A stretch of 64,000 nucleotides of DNA from Soonwooa sp023440705 (GTDB lineage: Bacteria; Bacteroidota; Bacteroidia; Flavobacteriales; Weeksellaceae). This document shows positions 35,559 through 45,002 of this stretch, one piece after another. A program made the position numbers and the translations under genes. Position 1 is the first letter of the stretch, and every line of letters begins with the position of its first letter. The notes beneath the pieces are model-generated. The model worked only from the letters and a program-made list of their open reading frames with translations. It had not been told where the DNA came from and did not search any database. The stretch is from contig JAEXRP010000008.1 in NCBI GenBank assembly GCA_023440705.1, positions 62,001 through 126,000 of the forward strand. Direction: 5' to 3'.

Positions 35559-36515
35559 TTATTGTAAAACAACACTAGAGTTCACCAATAATCCTTTAGT
35601 AGCGGTGTTATCATTTGGAATAACTTTCACTTCGTACACGGCATCTTCGGGATTATAATCTGGGAAAGCCGTTGTAATATCAGCATACTTTGTCAACTGC
35701 TTGATGCTAACAATTTTTCCAGCAAATTCTTTATTACCGTAAGTCGTCTTCATCTGCACAGCCAAACCTTTTTGATATTTAGAAATCAAACTTTCTGGAA
35801 CTGTAAATCTGAAGTAAGTTGTATTCGGCACATAACCATTGAACAACGCATAACCCGCAGTCGCCAATTCGCCTTTATGTAAAGCAATGGTCTCGATTTC
35901 CATGTCGTTGGTGGCGATAACATAACGCTCAGAATAGGCAACATTGGCTTCTTGCAATGCGCCCATCGCTTGGCTAGCTTGGCCTTCTGCCATATTTATT
36001 TTTTCGTAACGCGTTCCTAATTCTACGTCGTGTAACTCTGCGTTAACGGCGTCTAGTTGCGCTTTTGCACCTTGATATTTTGCAAAAACTTCGTCATAAC
36101 TTTGCGGCGACATGAGACTATCACGGAACATATTTCTTGCACGATTATAAGATTTATTAGCAAAATCATATTGCTCTCTAAGACCTTTCTGCTTGGCTTT
36201 TAATTGTCGTAATTGATCGGCTGTTGCACCATTTTTAGCCATTTGAGCTTGTGCTTGCGCTGCTGCGGTTGCTCCTTTTGCTTGTGCTATTTTTGCAGAA
36301 ACTTCGGGTACATCGAGTTTTGCTAACGTATCGCCAGCTTTTACAGTTTGTCCTTCTTCGACAAAGATTTCTAAAATCCTGCCGGTTACTTTTGGAGAAA
36401 AAGAAATGACATCTTTTTTAGTTTTTCCTTCAAAACCTTTTTGGACTTTGGTGTCGTTACAAGCTGCTAAAGTTAAAATTGTCGCTAGACCTAATATTTT
36501 TGATAAATTATTCAT
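35559..36515 (-). CDS. HlyD-type membrane fusion lipoprotein
   Basis: This is a periplasmic adaptor of about 318 aa that links the permease to TolC. The start at 36515 is preferred over an upstream TTG that overlaps tolC. From it the signal peptide ends at the lipobox LAAC, followed by NDTKVQ. A biotinyl-lipoyl half motif (GRILEIFVEEGQTVKAGDTLAKLD), a long alpha-helical hairpin (about 65-175) and a beta-barrel region follow. The substrate is unknown; drugs or toxic compounds are typical. Confidence 0.88.
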   Translation of the reverse strand: MNNLSKILGLATILTLAACNDTKVQKGFEGKTKKDVISFSPKVTGRILEIFVEEGQTVKAGDTLAKLDVPEVSAKIAQAKGATAAAQAQAQMAKNGATADQLRQLKAKQKGLREQYDFANKSYNRARNMFRDSLMSPQSYDEVFAKYQGAKAQLDAVNAELHDVELGTRYEKINMAEGQASQAMGALQEANVAYSERYVIATNDMEIETIALHKGELATAGYALFNGYVPNTTYFRFTVPESLISKYQKGLAVQMKTTYGNKEFAGKIVSIKQLTKYADITTAFPDYNPEDAVYEVKVIPNDNTATKGLLVNSSVVLQ

Positions 36516-36528
36516 TGTTTTGTGATGT

Positions 36529-37932
36529 TTAAAGTTGGTTGATGTCAAGATTTTGTGTGGCTTTCATCAGTTCGATAGCGCTACGTCTTTGGTTGTAGAT
36601 GGCGGTTTGATATTCGAGTTCTGCAGTTTGCAAATCGTTTTCGGCATCGATAAGATCTGATGATTTTTTAGTCCCGTAACGGAATTCTTTCTCTACATTT
36701 TGCAAAGCAATACTTGCAATACTTTTTGCTTTGGCTTTCAGATTAATCTGTGCATCGGCAATGTCGTAATTGGTTTGATTGTTTGCTAAATTTAACTTTA
36801 ATTTCTTTTGTGCATCACGTTTTTTATTCTCTAATATTTCTTTATTTATTTTTGCGCTTTCAACAGCAACTTTACCTTCATTACCGTCAAAAACATCCCA
36901 TTTGAAACCGACACCAGCTTGGAAAATCGGTAAGACATTCAAGTTAGATGGGTTGATATTAAGTTTGGTATTTAAACCTTGAATTAAATCTTTGGAAGTC
37001 GAAATATGATTATTGTAAAGTCCAAAATAGGAAAGTGACGTCTGTGCTTGCACCTTCGGAACCCACCATTTTTTCTCAGCTTCAATCTTGAATTCTGTCG
37101 CTTTAATCCCATGATCTAAAGCTTGAACTTCTGCACGTTGGTCGATATTTTTGTCAGCAACAGCGTACGAAATGGGTTTAAGATTAGGTTTAATCTCCGC
37201 AATTCTTTCGCGCTCGATGCCTGTTAAAACTTCGAGTTGTGTAATCAAAAGTTGCTTTTTACCTTCATATTCAACAATTTTTGAATCTAAAGTCGCTTGT
37301 GCTAATTCAATTTTTTTATGATCATAAGGTGTAATAAGTCCATAACCAAGAGCTTTGTCAGCGGTTTCTCGGTTGATGTCCAATCGTTTTTTGCTCTCGT
37401 CAAGAACTTTTCGAGATTCTTCTAAAAGTGCAAATTGATCGTAAGCTTGCGAAATCATCGATACAACGTCGTCTTTGCTTTTCTCCATCAACATTTGTTC
37501 TGATAGATTTTTTTCGCGATTGGCTTCCTTTAGATATTTCACTTTTCCACCAGAATAAAGCAACACCGAAGCTTCGGCTTTTGCCATTGCAGAAATCCCG
37601 GAAATATTAAGATTATTACTTCGTTCTGGCACAGTTAATCCTGGAAAAACATTCGGAATTGCTGGCAGGTTGACTTCTGGCGTCGAAAACTGAGCTGATG
37701 TGTACATATAACCACCTTTCCCCGAAATTTCGACTTTCGGTAGAAATATGTCTTTCAGTTTTTCGTCGTCGAGATGTGTGATTTTGTTTTGCAGAACTTG
37801 TTCGTTAAGCGTCGCATCATTACGAAGTGCGCTGTTGATAAGCTCTTGCAATGTTGGCGCAGAAGTTTGCGAAAAAATAAGCGATGGTAGCAAAAGCAGA
37901 ATCCCCGCCCATTTCTTATTTCTGTTTTTCAT
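36529..37932 (-). CDS. TolC family outer-membrane efflux protein
   Basis: This outer-membrane channel has about 467 aa, with a signal peptide (WAGILLLLPSLIFSQ) and two repeated coiled-coil OEP regions. I took the ATG at 37932 instead of a TTG 13 codons upstream. A -7-like CAACTTTG overlaps that upstream region, so transcription should begin inside it. It is the first gene of the three-gene efflux operon, an order that is common in Bacteroidetes. Confidence 0.88.
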   Translation of the reverse strand: MKNRNKKWAGILLLLPSLIFSQTSAPTLQELINSALRNDATLNEQVLQNKITHLDDEKLKDIFLPKVEISGKGGYMYTSAQFSTPEVNLPAIPNVFPGLTVPERSNNLNISGISAMAKAEASVLLYSGGKVKYLKEANREKNLSEQMLMEKSKDDVVSMISQAYDQFALLEESRKVLDESKKRLDINRETADKALGYGLITPYDHKKIELAQATLDSKIVEYEGKKQLLITQLEVLTGIERERIAEIKPNLKPISYAVADKNIDQRAEVQALDHGIKATEFKIEAEKKWWVPKVQAQTSLSYFGLYNNHISTSKDLIQGLNTKLNINPSNLNVLPIFQAGVGFKWDVFDGNEGKVAVESAKINKEILENKKRDAQKKLKLNLANNQTNYDIADAQINLKAKAKSIASIALQNVEKEFRYGTKKSSDLIDAENDLQTAELEYQTAIYNQRRSAIELMKATQNLDINQL

Positions 37933-38235
37933 TTTTGTATGTTGTTTGTTTGTGGTACAAAGTTGAGACAATTAAAACCTCCTTCCTTTGACAAATGTCA
38001 AAAAGTATAAACAACAGCAATAATCCGCTAACATTAGGATAGTTGTAAAGTTAAAAATTTAAGATTCAACTTTCAATTTATTTTATTGATTTTAGACTGA
38101 AATTTTAAAATGAAAAATTAATAGTTTAGACGAAAAATAGCAAAATAGAAATTCAATTAAAAGTAAAAATTTACACTTATTTTAAAAATGTTAGAAGCAC
38201 TTTTTTAATTAATTTAGCATAACAAATTGCAAAAT

Positions 38236-39291
38236 ATGATGAATTGGAATAATCAAATCACAGCGCTTTTACAGATTAAATATCCTTTTATACAAGCACC
38301 AATGCTCGGTGTGTCGACGCCAGAAATGTTAGTTGCTGCTGGCGAGGTTGGCTGTTTGGGAAGTTTGGCTTTGGGCGATTTGGATGCCGAAACTTGTCTT
38401 AAAAGTATTCATCAGGTTCAACAAATGACCAACCGAAATTTTGCTGCAAATATTTTTGTTCATCAACTTCCAAAAGTGAATGATGAATTAAAATTTCATT
38501 ACGAAAAAACAAAATTATTTCTTGAAAATTTCGCAAAAAACCAGAATTTAGAAGTTGAATTTCCAGATTTTGAATCGATAAAACTTAATCCTTATCAAGA
38601 ACAAATTGATGCAATTATTGACGCAAAAGCTAAGATTTTTAGTTTCACTTTTGGGAACATCGATGCAGAAAGTGTTGAAAAGCTTAAATCAAAAAACATT
38701 AAAATCATCGGAACTTGTACATCATTACATGAAGCTTTAGAGCTCGAAAAAAATGATGTTGACTTAATTTGTGTTCAAGGACTTGAAGCGGGCGGTCATC
38801 GCGGAAGTTTTGTTGACGATAATATTCCAAAAATTGGCGGTTTATCTTTGTTAAATACTGTTTTTGAAAAGGTGAAAAAACCAATTGTTTATGCTGGTGG
38901 ACTTTGTAATTCGCAAACTATTTTAGCTGCTAAAACTTTAGGTGCACAAGCTTTTCAAATTGGCTCGATGTTGCTTTGTTCCGAAGAAAGTCAATTAAAT
39001 TTAGCTGAAAAACAAAAATTAAAATCAGCATCCGAACAAGATATTATGCTGATTAAAAGCTTTTCTGGACGCTATGCACGAGGATTGCAAAACACTTTTA
39101 CAGACGCTTTTGAAAACTCAGAATATGTTCTTCCATATCCGTATCAAAATAAGTTAACAGCAAACTTGCGAAAAGTCGCAAAATCGCAATCTAATACTAA
39201 TTTTTCGAATATTTGGACAGGTCAATCGATTGGTCATTTCAGTGAAAAAAGCACCAAAAATATTCTTCAAAATTTAATTAAAAGCATTTAG
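38236..39291 (+). CDS. Nitronate monooxygenase family flavoprotein
   Basis: This FMN-dependent TIM-barrel enzyme of about 351 aa belongs to the 2-nitropropane dioxygenase/nitronate monooxygenase family and oxidises toxic alkyl nitronates. Visible are the N-terminal PFIQAPMLGVSTPEML, the catalytic-histidine loop GLEAGGHRG, and the FMN phosphate-binding VYAGGLCNS and GAQAFQIGSML. The ATG at 38236 is used; a TTG three codons earlier is less likely. It is divergent from the efflux operon with 303 bp between the two starts, an AT-rich stretch in which I see no clear signal. Confidence 0.9.
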   Translation: MMNWNNQITALLQIKYPFIQAPMLGVSTPEMLVAAGEVGCLGSLALGDLDAETCLKSIHQVQQMTNRNFAANIFVHQLPKVNDELKFHYEKTKLFLENFAKNQNLEVEFPDFESIKLNPYQEQIDAIIDAKAKIFSFTFGNIDAESVEKLKSKNIKIIGTCTSLHEALELEKNDVDLICVQGLEAGGHRGSFVDDNIPKIGGLSLLNTVFEKVKKPIVYAGGLCNSQTILAAKTLGAQAFQIGSMLLCSEESQLNLAEKQKLKSASEQDIMLIKSFSGRYARGLQNTFTDAFENSEYVLPYPYQNKLTANLRKVAKSQSNTNFSNIWTGQSIGHFSEKSTKNILQNLIKSI

Positions 39292-39298
39292 TTTTAAA

Positions 39299-39337
39299 CA
39301 AAAAATCCTCCATTGTTAATAGAGGATTTAGAATTTA
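39299..39337. terminator. Terminator between NMO and aldo/keto reductase genes
   Basis: AAATCCTC pairs with GAGGATTT across a 9-nt loop between the convergent genes. Confidence 0.7.
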
Positions 39338-39357
39338 TTATTGAGAAAAAACTTAAT

Positions 39358-40197
39358 TTAAAAATCAACAAAATCTGGATTAAGACCCGAAAATCCTGCT
39401 TCTTCCATAGCGCTAATCGTTTGCATATCGTCATTATCAATTGTAAAAGCATTAACATCAATATTGGCAAGAATATTCTTCGGCGTTACAGATTTTGGAA
39501 GTGGTAAAATCCCGTTTTGAAGACAAAATTTAATACAAAGTTGCGCAACAGAAACATTATACTTTTCAGCAATGTTTTTTAATAATTCGTTGTCAAGAAT
39601 TCGTCCCGAACCAATTGGACTCCAAGCTTCTACCAAAATGTTATTCTTTTTACAATAATCAACAACATCATTTTGTAGATAATCTGGATGATACTCGATT
39701 TGGTTAAGCATCGGCGGTATTTTTGCAGTTTCTATTAAGCTTTCGAGATGATGAACAAGGAAGTTACAAACGCCAATTGCCTTTATTTTTCCTTGGTTAT
39801 AAAGATCTTCCATCGCGTGCCAAGTCTCGGAATTAAGTTCTTTCCAATTATCAAACTGTTTAGCATTTGCGGGCCAATGGATTAAATATAGATCAACGTA
39901 ATCGGTTTGTAAAAGCTCCAATGACTTCTCGAAAGCATCCAAAGTTGATTGATAACCTCGGCTTGTATTCCAAACTTTAGTTGTCAAGAAAATATCTTTT
40001 CTGTCCAATTGACTTTCTTTGATCGCATCGCCAACGCCTTTTTCATTTTCATAGATTTTTGCGGTGTCAATATGCGTATATCCATTTTCTAAAGCAAAAG
40101 TCACTGCATTTTTAACATCATCACCATCAGGAATTTGCCATGTTCCGAATCCAATTTCTGGAATCTCTAATCCATTATTTAAAACAAAATTTTTCAT
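39358..40197 (-). CDS. Aldo/keto reductase
   Basis: This 279-aa NADPH-dependent (alpha/beta)8 reductase is of the AKR5-like (2,5-diketogluconate reductase) type. The catalytic tetrad is visible: Asp in YTHIDTA, Tyr in KIYENEKGVG, Lys in LTTKVWNT and His in YLIHWPA. The C-terminal cofactor motif ILPLPKSVTPKNI is standard. It is a single gene. A TAAATTTG -7 box lies at 40226-40233 on the minus strand. The physiological substrate is not predictable. Confidence 0.93.
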   Translation of the reverse strand: MKNFVLNNGLEIPEIGFGTWQIPDGDDVKNAVTFALENGYTHIDTAKIYENEKGVGDAIKESQLDRKDIFLTTKVWNTSRGYQSTLDAFEKSLELLQTDYVDLYLIHWPANAKQFDNWKELNSETWHAMEDLYNQGKIKAIGVCNFLVHHLESLIETAKIPPMLNQIEYHPDYLQNDVVDYCKKNNILVEAWSPIGSGRILDNELLKNIAEKYNVSVAQLCIKFCLQNGILPLPKSVTPKNILANIDVNAFTIDNDDMQTISAMEEAGFSGLNPDFVDF

Positions 40198-40225
40198 ATT
40201 TCTGTATTAATTCATTTAATGAAAA

Positions 40226-40233
40226 CAAATTTA
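40226..40233 (-). promoter_or_regulatory. Promoter -7 box for the aldo/keto reductase
   Basis: The minus strand reads TAAATTTG, matching TAnnTTTG, about 29 bp before the start codon. Confidence 0.35.
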
Positions 40234-40319
40234 GTTTAAACAAAAAAAACTTCGAGAAACTTTAAGATAAATTAACTTGTGGAAAGTGAGCTACAAACCA
40301 TCTTTTAAAAAAGAAAAAT

Positions 40320-40327
40320 TATCTTTG
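40320..40327 (+). promoter_or_regulatory. Promoter -7 box that sets the arginase start
   Basis: TATCTTTG is an exact TAnnTTTG match. Transcription from about 40334 excludes the upstream in-frame GTG/ATG candidates and leaves the ATG at 40352 as start. Confidence 0.5.
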
Positions 40328-40351
40328 CACCGAAAATTAAAACAACTAAAA

Positions 40352-41431
40352 ATGTCAACAAAACAAGATAAAATAAACAACTTCGATCCATCGCAACCAG
40401 GTTTAGCTGATGGGACAATTTTCGGATTACCTTTTACGGCAGAAGAGTCAGAAATTGTTGTTGTGGCAGTGCCTTGGGAAGTTACTGTAAGTTATGGTGC
40501 TGGCGCTTCGGAAGGTCCAGATGCTATTTTGGACGCTTCTTTTCAGGTGGATTTGCTGCATCAAGAATTTCCGGAATTATGGAAGCAAGGGATTTATTTT
40601 GATGCGGGAGCCGAACATTGGAAATCGACAAGTGATGAGCATAAAGCTTTGGCGCAACCAATTATCGAAGCTTTAGAAAATGGAGAAATTATCGCTGAAA
40701 ATGAAGCCTTAAATCAAAGTTTAAAAACAATAAATGAAGCTTCCACTAAGTTAAATGCAGAATTGAAAGAACGCGTTTTGGATTGGCATTCGAAAGGGAA
40801 AAAAGTAATTTTGTTAGGTGGTGATCATTCAACGCCTTTTGGATATTATCAAGCTTTGGCGTCTCAATACGACAATTTTGGCATTTTGCATTTTGATGCA
40901 CACATGGATTTGAGAATTGCTTATGAAGGTTTTACTTATTCTCACGCGTCTATTATGTATAACACAATCCAGCTTCCGCAAGTGTCAAAGTTGGTGCAAG
41001 TCGGCATTCGTGATTTTAGCGAGGAAGAAGTTGGTGTAATAAAATCAACGGATAAAGTAAAAGTTTTTACAGATACCGATCTTAAAAAAGCGCAGTTTGA
41101 AGGTAAAACTTGGAAACAACAAGTGGACGAAATTATCGAGTTGTTACCTAATAATGTTGCGGTAAGTTTTGATATCGATGCGCTTTATCAATGGTATTGC
41201 CCGAATACAGGAACGCCAGTTCCGGGAGGTTTGTCGTACGAACAAGCGGTGTATGCGCTAAGTCGTTTGGCAGAATCTGACAAAAATATTATCGGAATCG
41301 ACCTTGTAGAAGTTGCTCCAAGCGAAACTGACGAATGGGACGGAAATGTTGGCGCAAGAATGTTGTTCCACATGTGTGGTGTTTTGGCGAAGAATAACAA
41401 ACTGAATGTTGGCGAGCCAGTTCGGTTTTAA
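40352..41431 (+). CDS. Arginase/agmatinase/formiminoglutamase family protein
   Basis: This ureohydrolase-fold protein of about 359 aa needs two Mn2+. Metal-ligand motifs are visible as GGDHS, FDAHMD and SFDIDAL. The usual GTGTPxPGG loop is present as NTGTPVPGG. Which amidine it hydrolyses (arginine, agmatine or formiminoglutamate) cannot be decided. The insert between the metal sites and the length fit a Bacteroidetes-specific arginase-like group. The start was chosen from the promoter at 40320-40327. Confidence 0.85.
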   Translation: MSTKQDKINNFDPSQPGLADGTIFGLPFTAEESEIVVVAVPWEVTVSYGAGASEGPDAILDASFQVDLLHQEFPELWKQGIYFDAGAEHWKSTSDEHKALAQPIIEALENGEIIAENEALNQSLKTINEASTKLNAELKERVLDWHSKGKKVILLGGDHSTPFGYYQALASQYDNFGILHFDAHMDLRIAYEGFTYSHASIMYNTIQLPQVSKLVQVGIRDFSEEEVGVIKSTDKVKVFTDTDLKKAQFEGKTWKQQVDEIIELLPNNVAVSFDIDALYQWYCPNTGTPVPGGLSYEQAVYALSRLAESDKNIIGIDLVEVAPSETDEWDGNVGARMLFHMCGVLAKNNKLNVGEPVRF

Positions 41432-41455
41432 GAAAGTATAAATTCAAAAAAATAT

Positions 41456-41489
41456 AAAGCAGCTTGTCGTTTGGCAGGTTGCTTTTTTG
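41456..41489 (+). terminator. Terminator of the arginase-family gene
   Basis: A GC-containing hairpin (AGC..TTGTC/GGCAG..GCT) is followed by TTTTTTGTTTT. It overlaps an upstream in-frame extension of the next gene, so that gene must start further downstream. Confidence 0.6.
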
Positions 41490-41544
41490 TTTTAAAAACA
41501 AGCAAGGAACAATTTTTGCGTCCAAGAAAACTAGAATAAATCTT

Positions 41545-43170
41545 ATGTTTGACAAACAACAAAAAAAAATAAAACGATCGGCAAAACTTCTTCAAGTTAT
41601 TAGCAAATATGGACTTCAGGATATGTTGAGTCGAATATCAAATGGTTCAGATTCAGATTCCGAGAAGAATAAAGCTGGTTACGAAAGACTTCGTTTAGCC
41701 TTGGAAGAGTTGGGACCGAGTTTTGTTAAATTGGGACAATCGTTTAGTAATCGTGATGATCTCTTACCTAAAGATTTAATTCTTGAACTTCAAAAATTAC
41801 AAGATCGGGTAGAGGTTGTTGATATGGATGTCAAAATGATTTTGGAAAAGTCTCTAGACATCGTTGTTGATGAGCATTTTAGTAACATTGATACAACGCC
41901 GATTGCCGCAGCATCAATCGCGCAAGTTTATAAAGCGCAACTTAAAAATGGACAAGATGTTATCTTAAAAATAAAGCGTCCGAACATTGAAAAAACCATA
42001 CAAGCGGATCTTTTACTCTTAAAAGATTTGGTGAATTTAATCGACACTTATTCTGATATTGGCGATCAAATCAATCTTAAAAATGCTTTATTTGCGTTCG
42101 AAAAATCTTTGTTGGAAGAATTGTCTTTAAGTAATGAAAAGAACAATATTCTGAGGTTTCAAAAGAATTTTAAAAACGATAAAGATACTTATGTTCCTAA
42201 AGTTTTTGAAGATTATTGTGACAACCAAATCCTTACAATGGAATTTGTGGAAGGTACAAAAATTACCGATATTGCTTCTTTGACAGCACAAAATATTGAT
42301 GTTAAAATACTTGCAGAAAAAGGCTATCAGCTTTTTGTTTCACAGATTTTGGATTACGGATTTTTCCATGCAGATCCACATGGTGGCAATATTTTGGTCA
42401 ACAAAGAAGGTCAAATTGTTTTCATTGATTTTGGTGCGGTTGGTGCAATTCCGGAAAGTGATCAATCAGTTTTGGAAAGTTTAATCCTGAATTTCGTTGC
42501 GAGAAAGCCTGATAAAATCATCAGAAATCTCAAAAAGCTTGCGATATATTATAGTATTCCGAATGATAGACAATTCGAAAATGATGTTTTAGAAATCCTA
42601 AATACCATCCATAACAGCTCGTTAAAAGACATCAATGTGGCAGCGATAATGTCCAAAATGAAAGATGTTCTTAAAGAAAATCGTCTTGTGATGCCTGATT
42701 ATTTTTATTTGTTGTTTAAAGGAATTTCTTTGATAGACGGCGTTGGACGGACTATTAATCCAGATTTGGATGTTGTTAGCAGTCTAAAACCTTATAGCAA
42801 AAAGATACTTTATGAAAAATTAAATCCTGAAAAACTTGCCAAAAAAGGATTTAATAAACTAACAGATTTAAGCGATCATTTTGAAGAAATCCCGAACGAA
42901 TTGCGATCTGTTCTACATAAATTGGACGAAAACCAATTGAGTCTCCAAACCGAAATTAAGAACATGGACCGACTAGAAGTGGTGATTAAATCGAGTATTG
43001 TTAATTTGATTTTAGGAATTGTGCTCGCAGCAAATATTGTCGTGACATCGATTCTTTGGGCTGCGAAAATAGGACCTCAAATTGGCGACTTTCACATCTT
43101 TCCAATTTTAGGATTTGTAGTTTCGATTGTATTAATTGTTATTCTTTCATTAAGAATTCTTAGAAGATAA
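41545..43170 (+). CDS. ABC1/UbiB family atypical kinase
   Basis: This 541-aa protein (start at the second ATG, because the first lies in a terminator) has the UbiB/ADCK core. The Ala-rich nucleotide loop AAASIAQVYKAQL, the lysine in VILKIKRPN, the HADPHGGNIL catalytic loop and the FIDFGAVG metal motif are all visible. Two C-terminal transmembrane helices anchor it to the inner membrane. Family members support quinone synthesis or lipid metabolism; menaquinone organisms also carry them. It stands alone. Confidence 0.9.
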   Translation: MFDKQQKKIKRSAKLLQVISKYGLQDMLSRISNGSDSDSEKNKAGYERLRLALEELGPSFVKLGQSFSNRDDLLPKDLILELQKLQDRVEVVDMDVKMILEKSLDIVVDEHFSNIDTTPIAAASIAQVYKAQLKNGQDVILKIKRPNIEKTIQADLLLLKDLVNLIDTYSDIGDQINLKNALFAFEKSLLEELSLSNEKNNILRFQKNFKNDKDTYVPKVFEDYCDNQILTMEFVEGTKITDIASLTAQNIDVKILAEKGYQLFVSQILDYGFFHADPHGGNILVNKEGQIVFIDFGAVGAIPESDQSVLESLILNFVARKPDKIIRNLKKLAIYYSIPNDRQFENDVLEILNTIHNSSLKDINVAAIMSKMKDVLKENRLVMPDYFYLLFKGISLIDGVGRTINPDLDVVSSLKPYSKKILYEKLNPEKLAKKGFNKLTDLSDHFEEIPNELRSVLHKLDENQLSLQTEIKNMDRLEVVIKSSIVNLILGIVLAANIVVTSILWAAKIGPQIGDFHIFPILGFVVSIVLIVILSLRILRR

Positions 43171-43252
43171 CTTTTACTTTAAATAAAAATTGTAAATAGT
43201 TTTATTTTAATATTTTATAAAACTTAACTAAAGTATTTTATTGATTTTAAAA

Positions 43253-43648
43253 TCAAATATTTGCCTTTAAATCCTCTAACCAATTGTTGTCAATCCTTTT
43301 GATTTTTTGAGTTTCAGAATCGAATAAAATCCAAAGCGTTTCTGACAAAACTACCAATTCATTATTACAATAGAATTCCACTTTGCGAGGTTGTTTGATG
43401 CCAATTGGTGGAAGTGGATAGGTTTTAGTAATTAAAATATCATCGAGAAATAATTGCTTTTTGTACTGAATATGATGATCCATTAACACCCAATAATCTT
43501 TGGAATAATTGGTTTTGCCTTTCAAAATATCCCAATGTTCTGCTGCAATTTCTTCAACCCAATGGACATATTGCACGTTGTTAACATGTCGAATTTTGTC
43601 AAGATTTTCTTCTGTTATTTTTATTTCTTTGGAATAAACTAAATCCAT
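43253..43648 (-). CDS. Acyl-CoA/acyl-ACP thioesterase (hotdog fold)
   Basis: This 131-aa hotdog-fold protein carries the word HVNNVQYVHWVEE (about residues 21-33), typical of YbgC/FatA-like thioesterases. It cleaves acyl thioesters. The size is right for a single hotdog domain acting as an oligomer. It is convergent with the ABC1 kinase gene and divergent from the DUF4287 gene. Confidence 0.87.
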   Translation of the reverse strand: MDLVYSKEIKITEENLDKIRHVNNVQYVHWVEEIAAEHWDILKGKTNYSKDYWVLMDHHIQYKKQLFLDDILITKTYPLPPIGIKQPRKVEFYCNNELVVLSETLWILFDSETQKIKRIDNNWLEDLKANI

Positions 43649-43839
43649 TCTGTTTTAATAATTACTTCAAATTTATTAAAAATATAAGTTTTAAAACTTA
43701 ATCAAATTCAATAAAAAAGTCTTGTAGCATCAGATATTTTTATAATTTAGAATCCTGAATTGAAAATGGATTTGATATCCTTAGACAAGTTTATCAATGC
43801 TAAATTCAGTTTAAGATTTAATTTAAAACTTTAAAGAAA

Positions 43840-44397
43840 ATGGACATCGATAAGGCGACACAAACGATGATTGATAATCTTCACAAAAATTCTGGTAAAA
43901 CTTTGGAAGAGTGGATAGATATTGTCAAAAAAGAAAATCTTGTAAAACACGGCGAAATCATTAAATTCTTAAAAGATAAACATGAGTTTACCCACGGTTT
44001 TGCAAACCTCGTTGCGCATCGTTCAAAAGCTTCTGATGCAGCTTCTGTAGAGAATAAAGACGATCTAATTACTGCGCAATACAAAGGAAAGGAAAGTCTA
44101 AAACCAATCTATGACCAACTTGTCAATGAGATTAAAACTTGGAGCAAAGACTTAGAAATTGCACCAAAAAAAGCTTATGTTAGTCTGCGCCGAAACAAGC
44201 AATTTGCGACTTTGACACCTGCAACAAAGACTAGATTCGAAATCGGTCTCATCTTGAAAGGCGAAGAAGCAAAGGGCATTTTGGAAGCTGAAAAACCAAA
44301 TACTATGTGTACGCACAAAATAAAAATTACCCAACTAGAAGACCTAAACAATGAAGTTCTTAACTGGGTTAAAAAAGCTTTTGATAAAGCACTTTAG
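43840..44397 (+). CDS. DUF4287/DUF5655 domain protein
   Basis: This 185-aa protein has an N-terminal DUF4287 segment (DKATQTMIDNLHKNSGKTLEEWIDIVKKE, with the HGEIIKFLKDKHEFTHGFANLVAHR helix) and a C-terminal DUF5655 region (about 85-185, with a conserved-looking SLRRNKQFATLTPATKTRFEIGL). The function is not known. The next gene starts 3 bp after its stop codon and a third follows 11 bp later, so the three form an operon of related small proteins. Confidence 0.8.
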   Translation: MDIDKATQTMIDNLHKNSGKTLEEWIDIVKKENLVKHGEIIKFLKDKHEFTHGFANLVAHRSKASDAASVENKDDLITAQYKGKESLKPIYDQLVNEIKTWSKDLEIAPKKAYVSLRRNKQFATLTPATKTRFEIGLILKGEEAKGILEAEKPNTMCTHKIKITQLEDLNNEVLNWVKKAFDKAL

Positions 44398-44400
44398 ACG

Positions 44401-44991
44401 ATGACAGAAAAGAAAAAGCTAACAACCATGCAAGAAAGCGATAATCCTTGGCATGAAGAATTAGAGAAAATTGCTGCAATTCTTAACAAAACCTCCTTAG
44501 AAATTGCGATAAAATGGAATGCAGAAGTCTATACTTTAAAAGGTAAAAATGTTGTGAGTTATGGCGGTTTCAAAAACTATTTTACGATTTGGTTTTATAA
44601 TGGCGTTTTCTTGTCCGATCCTTACAAAGTTTTGGTTAATGCCCAAGAAGGCAAAACGAAATCTTTGAGACAATGGCGTATGACTTCGGCTGATGAGATT
44701 GATGAAAAGAAGATTTTGGAATACGTCAACGAAGCTATCGAAATTGAGAAAAAAGGATTAAAACTAAGTCCAGAAAAATTCCAAGCAGTAGCAATTCCCA
44801 CGATTTTGCAATCAGCTTTGGATGAGAATAAAGTTTTGAAAAACTCTTTTGAATCTTTAACACAAGGTAAGCAAAAAGAATACAATCTTTACATCGACGA
44901 AGCCAAGCAAGAAGCTACTAAAATAAAGCGTTTGGAGAAGATTATTCCGATGATTTTGGATAATAAAGGTCTAAATGATAAGTATAAATAA
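44401..44991 (+). CDS. YdeI/DUF1801-type protein with OmdA-like tail
   Basis: This 196-aa protein has an N-terminal DUF1801 (YdhG-like) domain (about 15-115: EIAIKWNAEVYTLKGKNVVSYGGFKNYFTIWFYNG) and a C-terminal OmdA-like helical part (about 125-196: LQSALDENKVLKNSFESLTQGKQKEYNLYI...). Such YdeI proteins resemble eukaryotic frataxin-like folds, but their role is unclear. It is the middle gene of a three-gene operon. Confidence 0.82.
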   Translation: MTEKKKLTTMQESDNPWHEELEKIAAILNKTSLEIAIKWNAEVYTLKGKNVVSYGGFKNYFTIWFYNGVFLSDPYKVLVNAQEGKTKSLRQWRMTSADEIDEKKILEYVNEAIEIEKKGLKLSPEKFQAVAIPTILQSALDENKVLKNSFESLTQGKQKEYNLYIDEAKQEATKIKRLEKIIPMILDNKGLNDKYK

Positions 44992-45002
44992 TTGTAATTG
45001 AC

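Noticed and set aside
41464..41544. N-terminal extension of the ABC1 kinase
   Set aside because: It overlaps the terminator of the preceding gene and has no family similarity; the ATG at 41545 gives the normal N-terminus.
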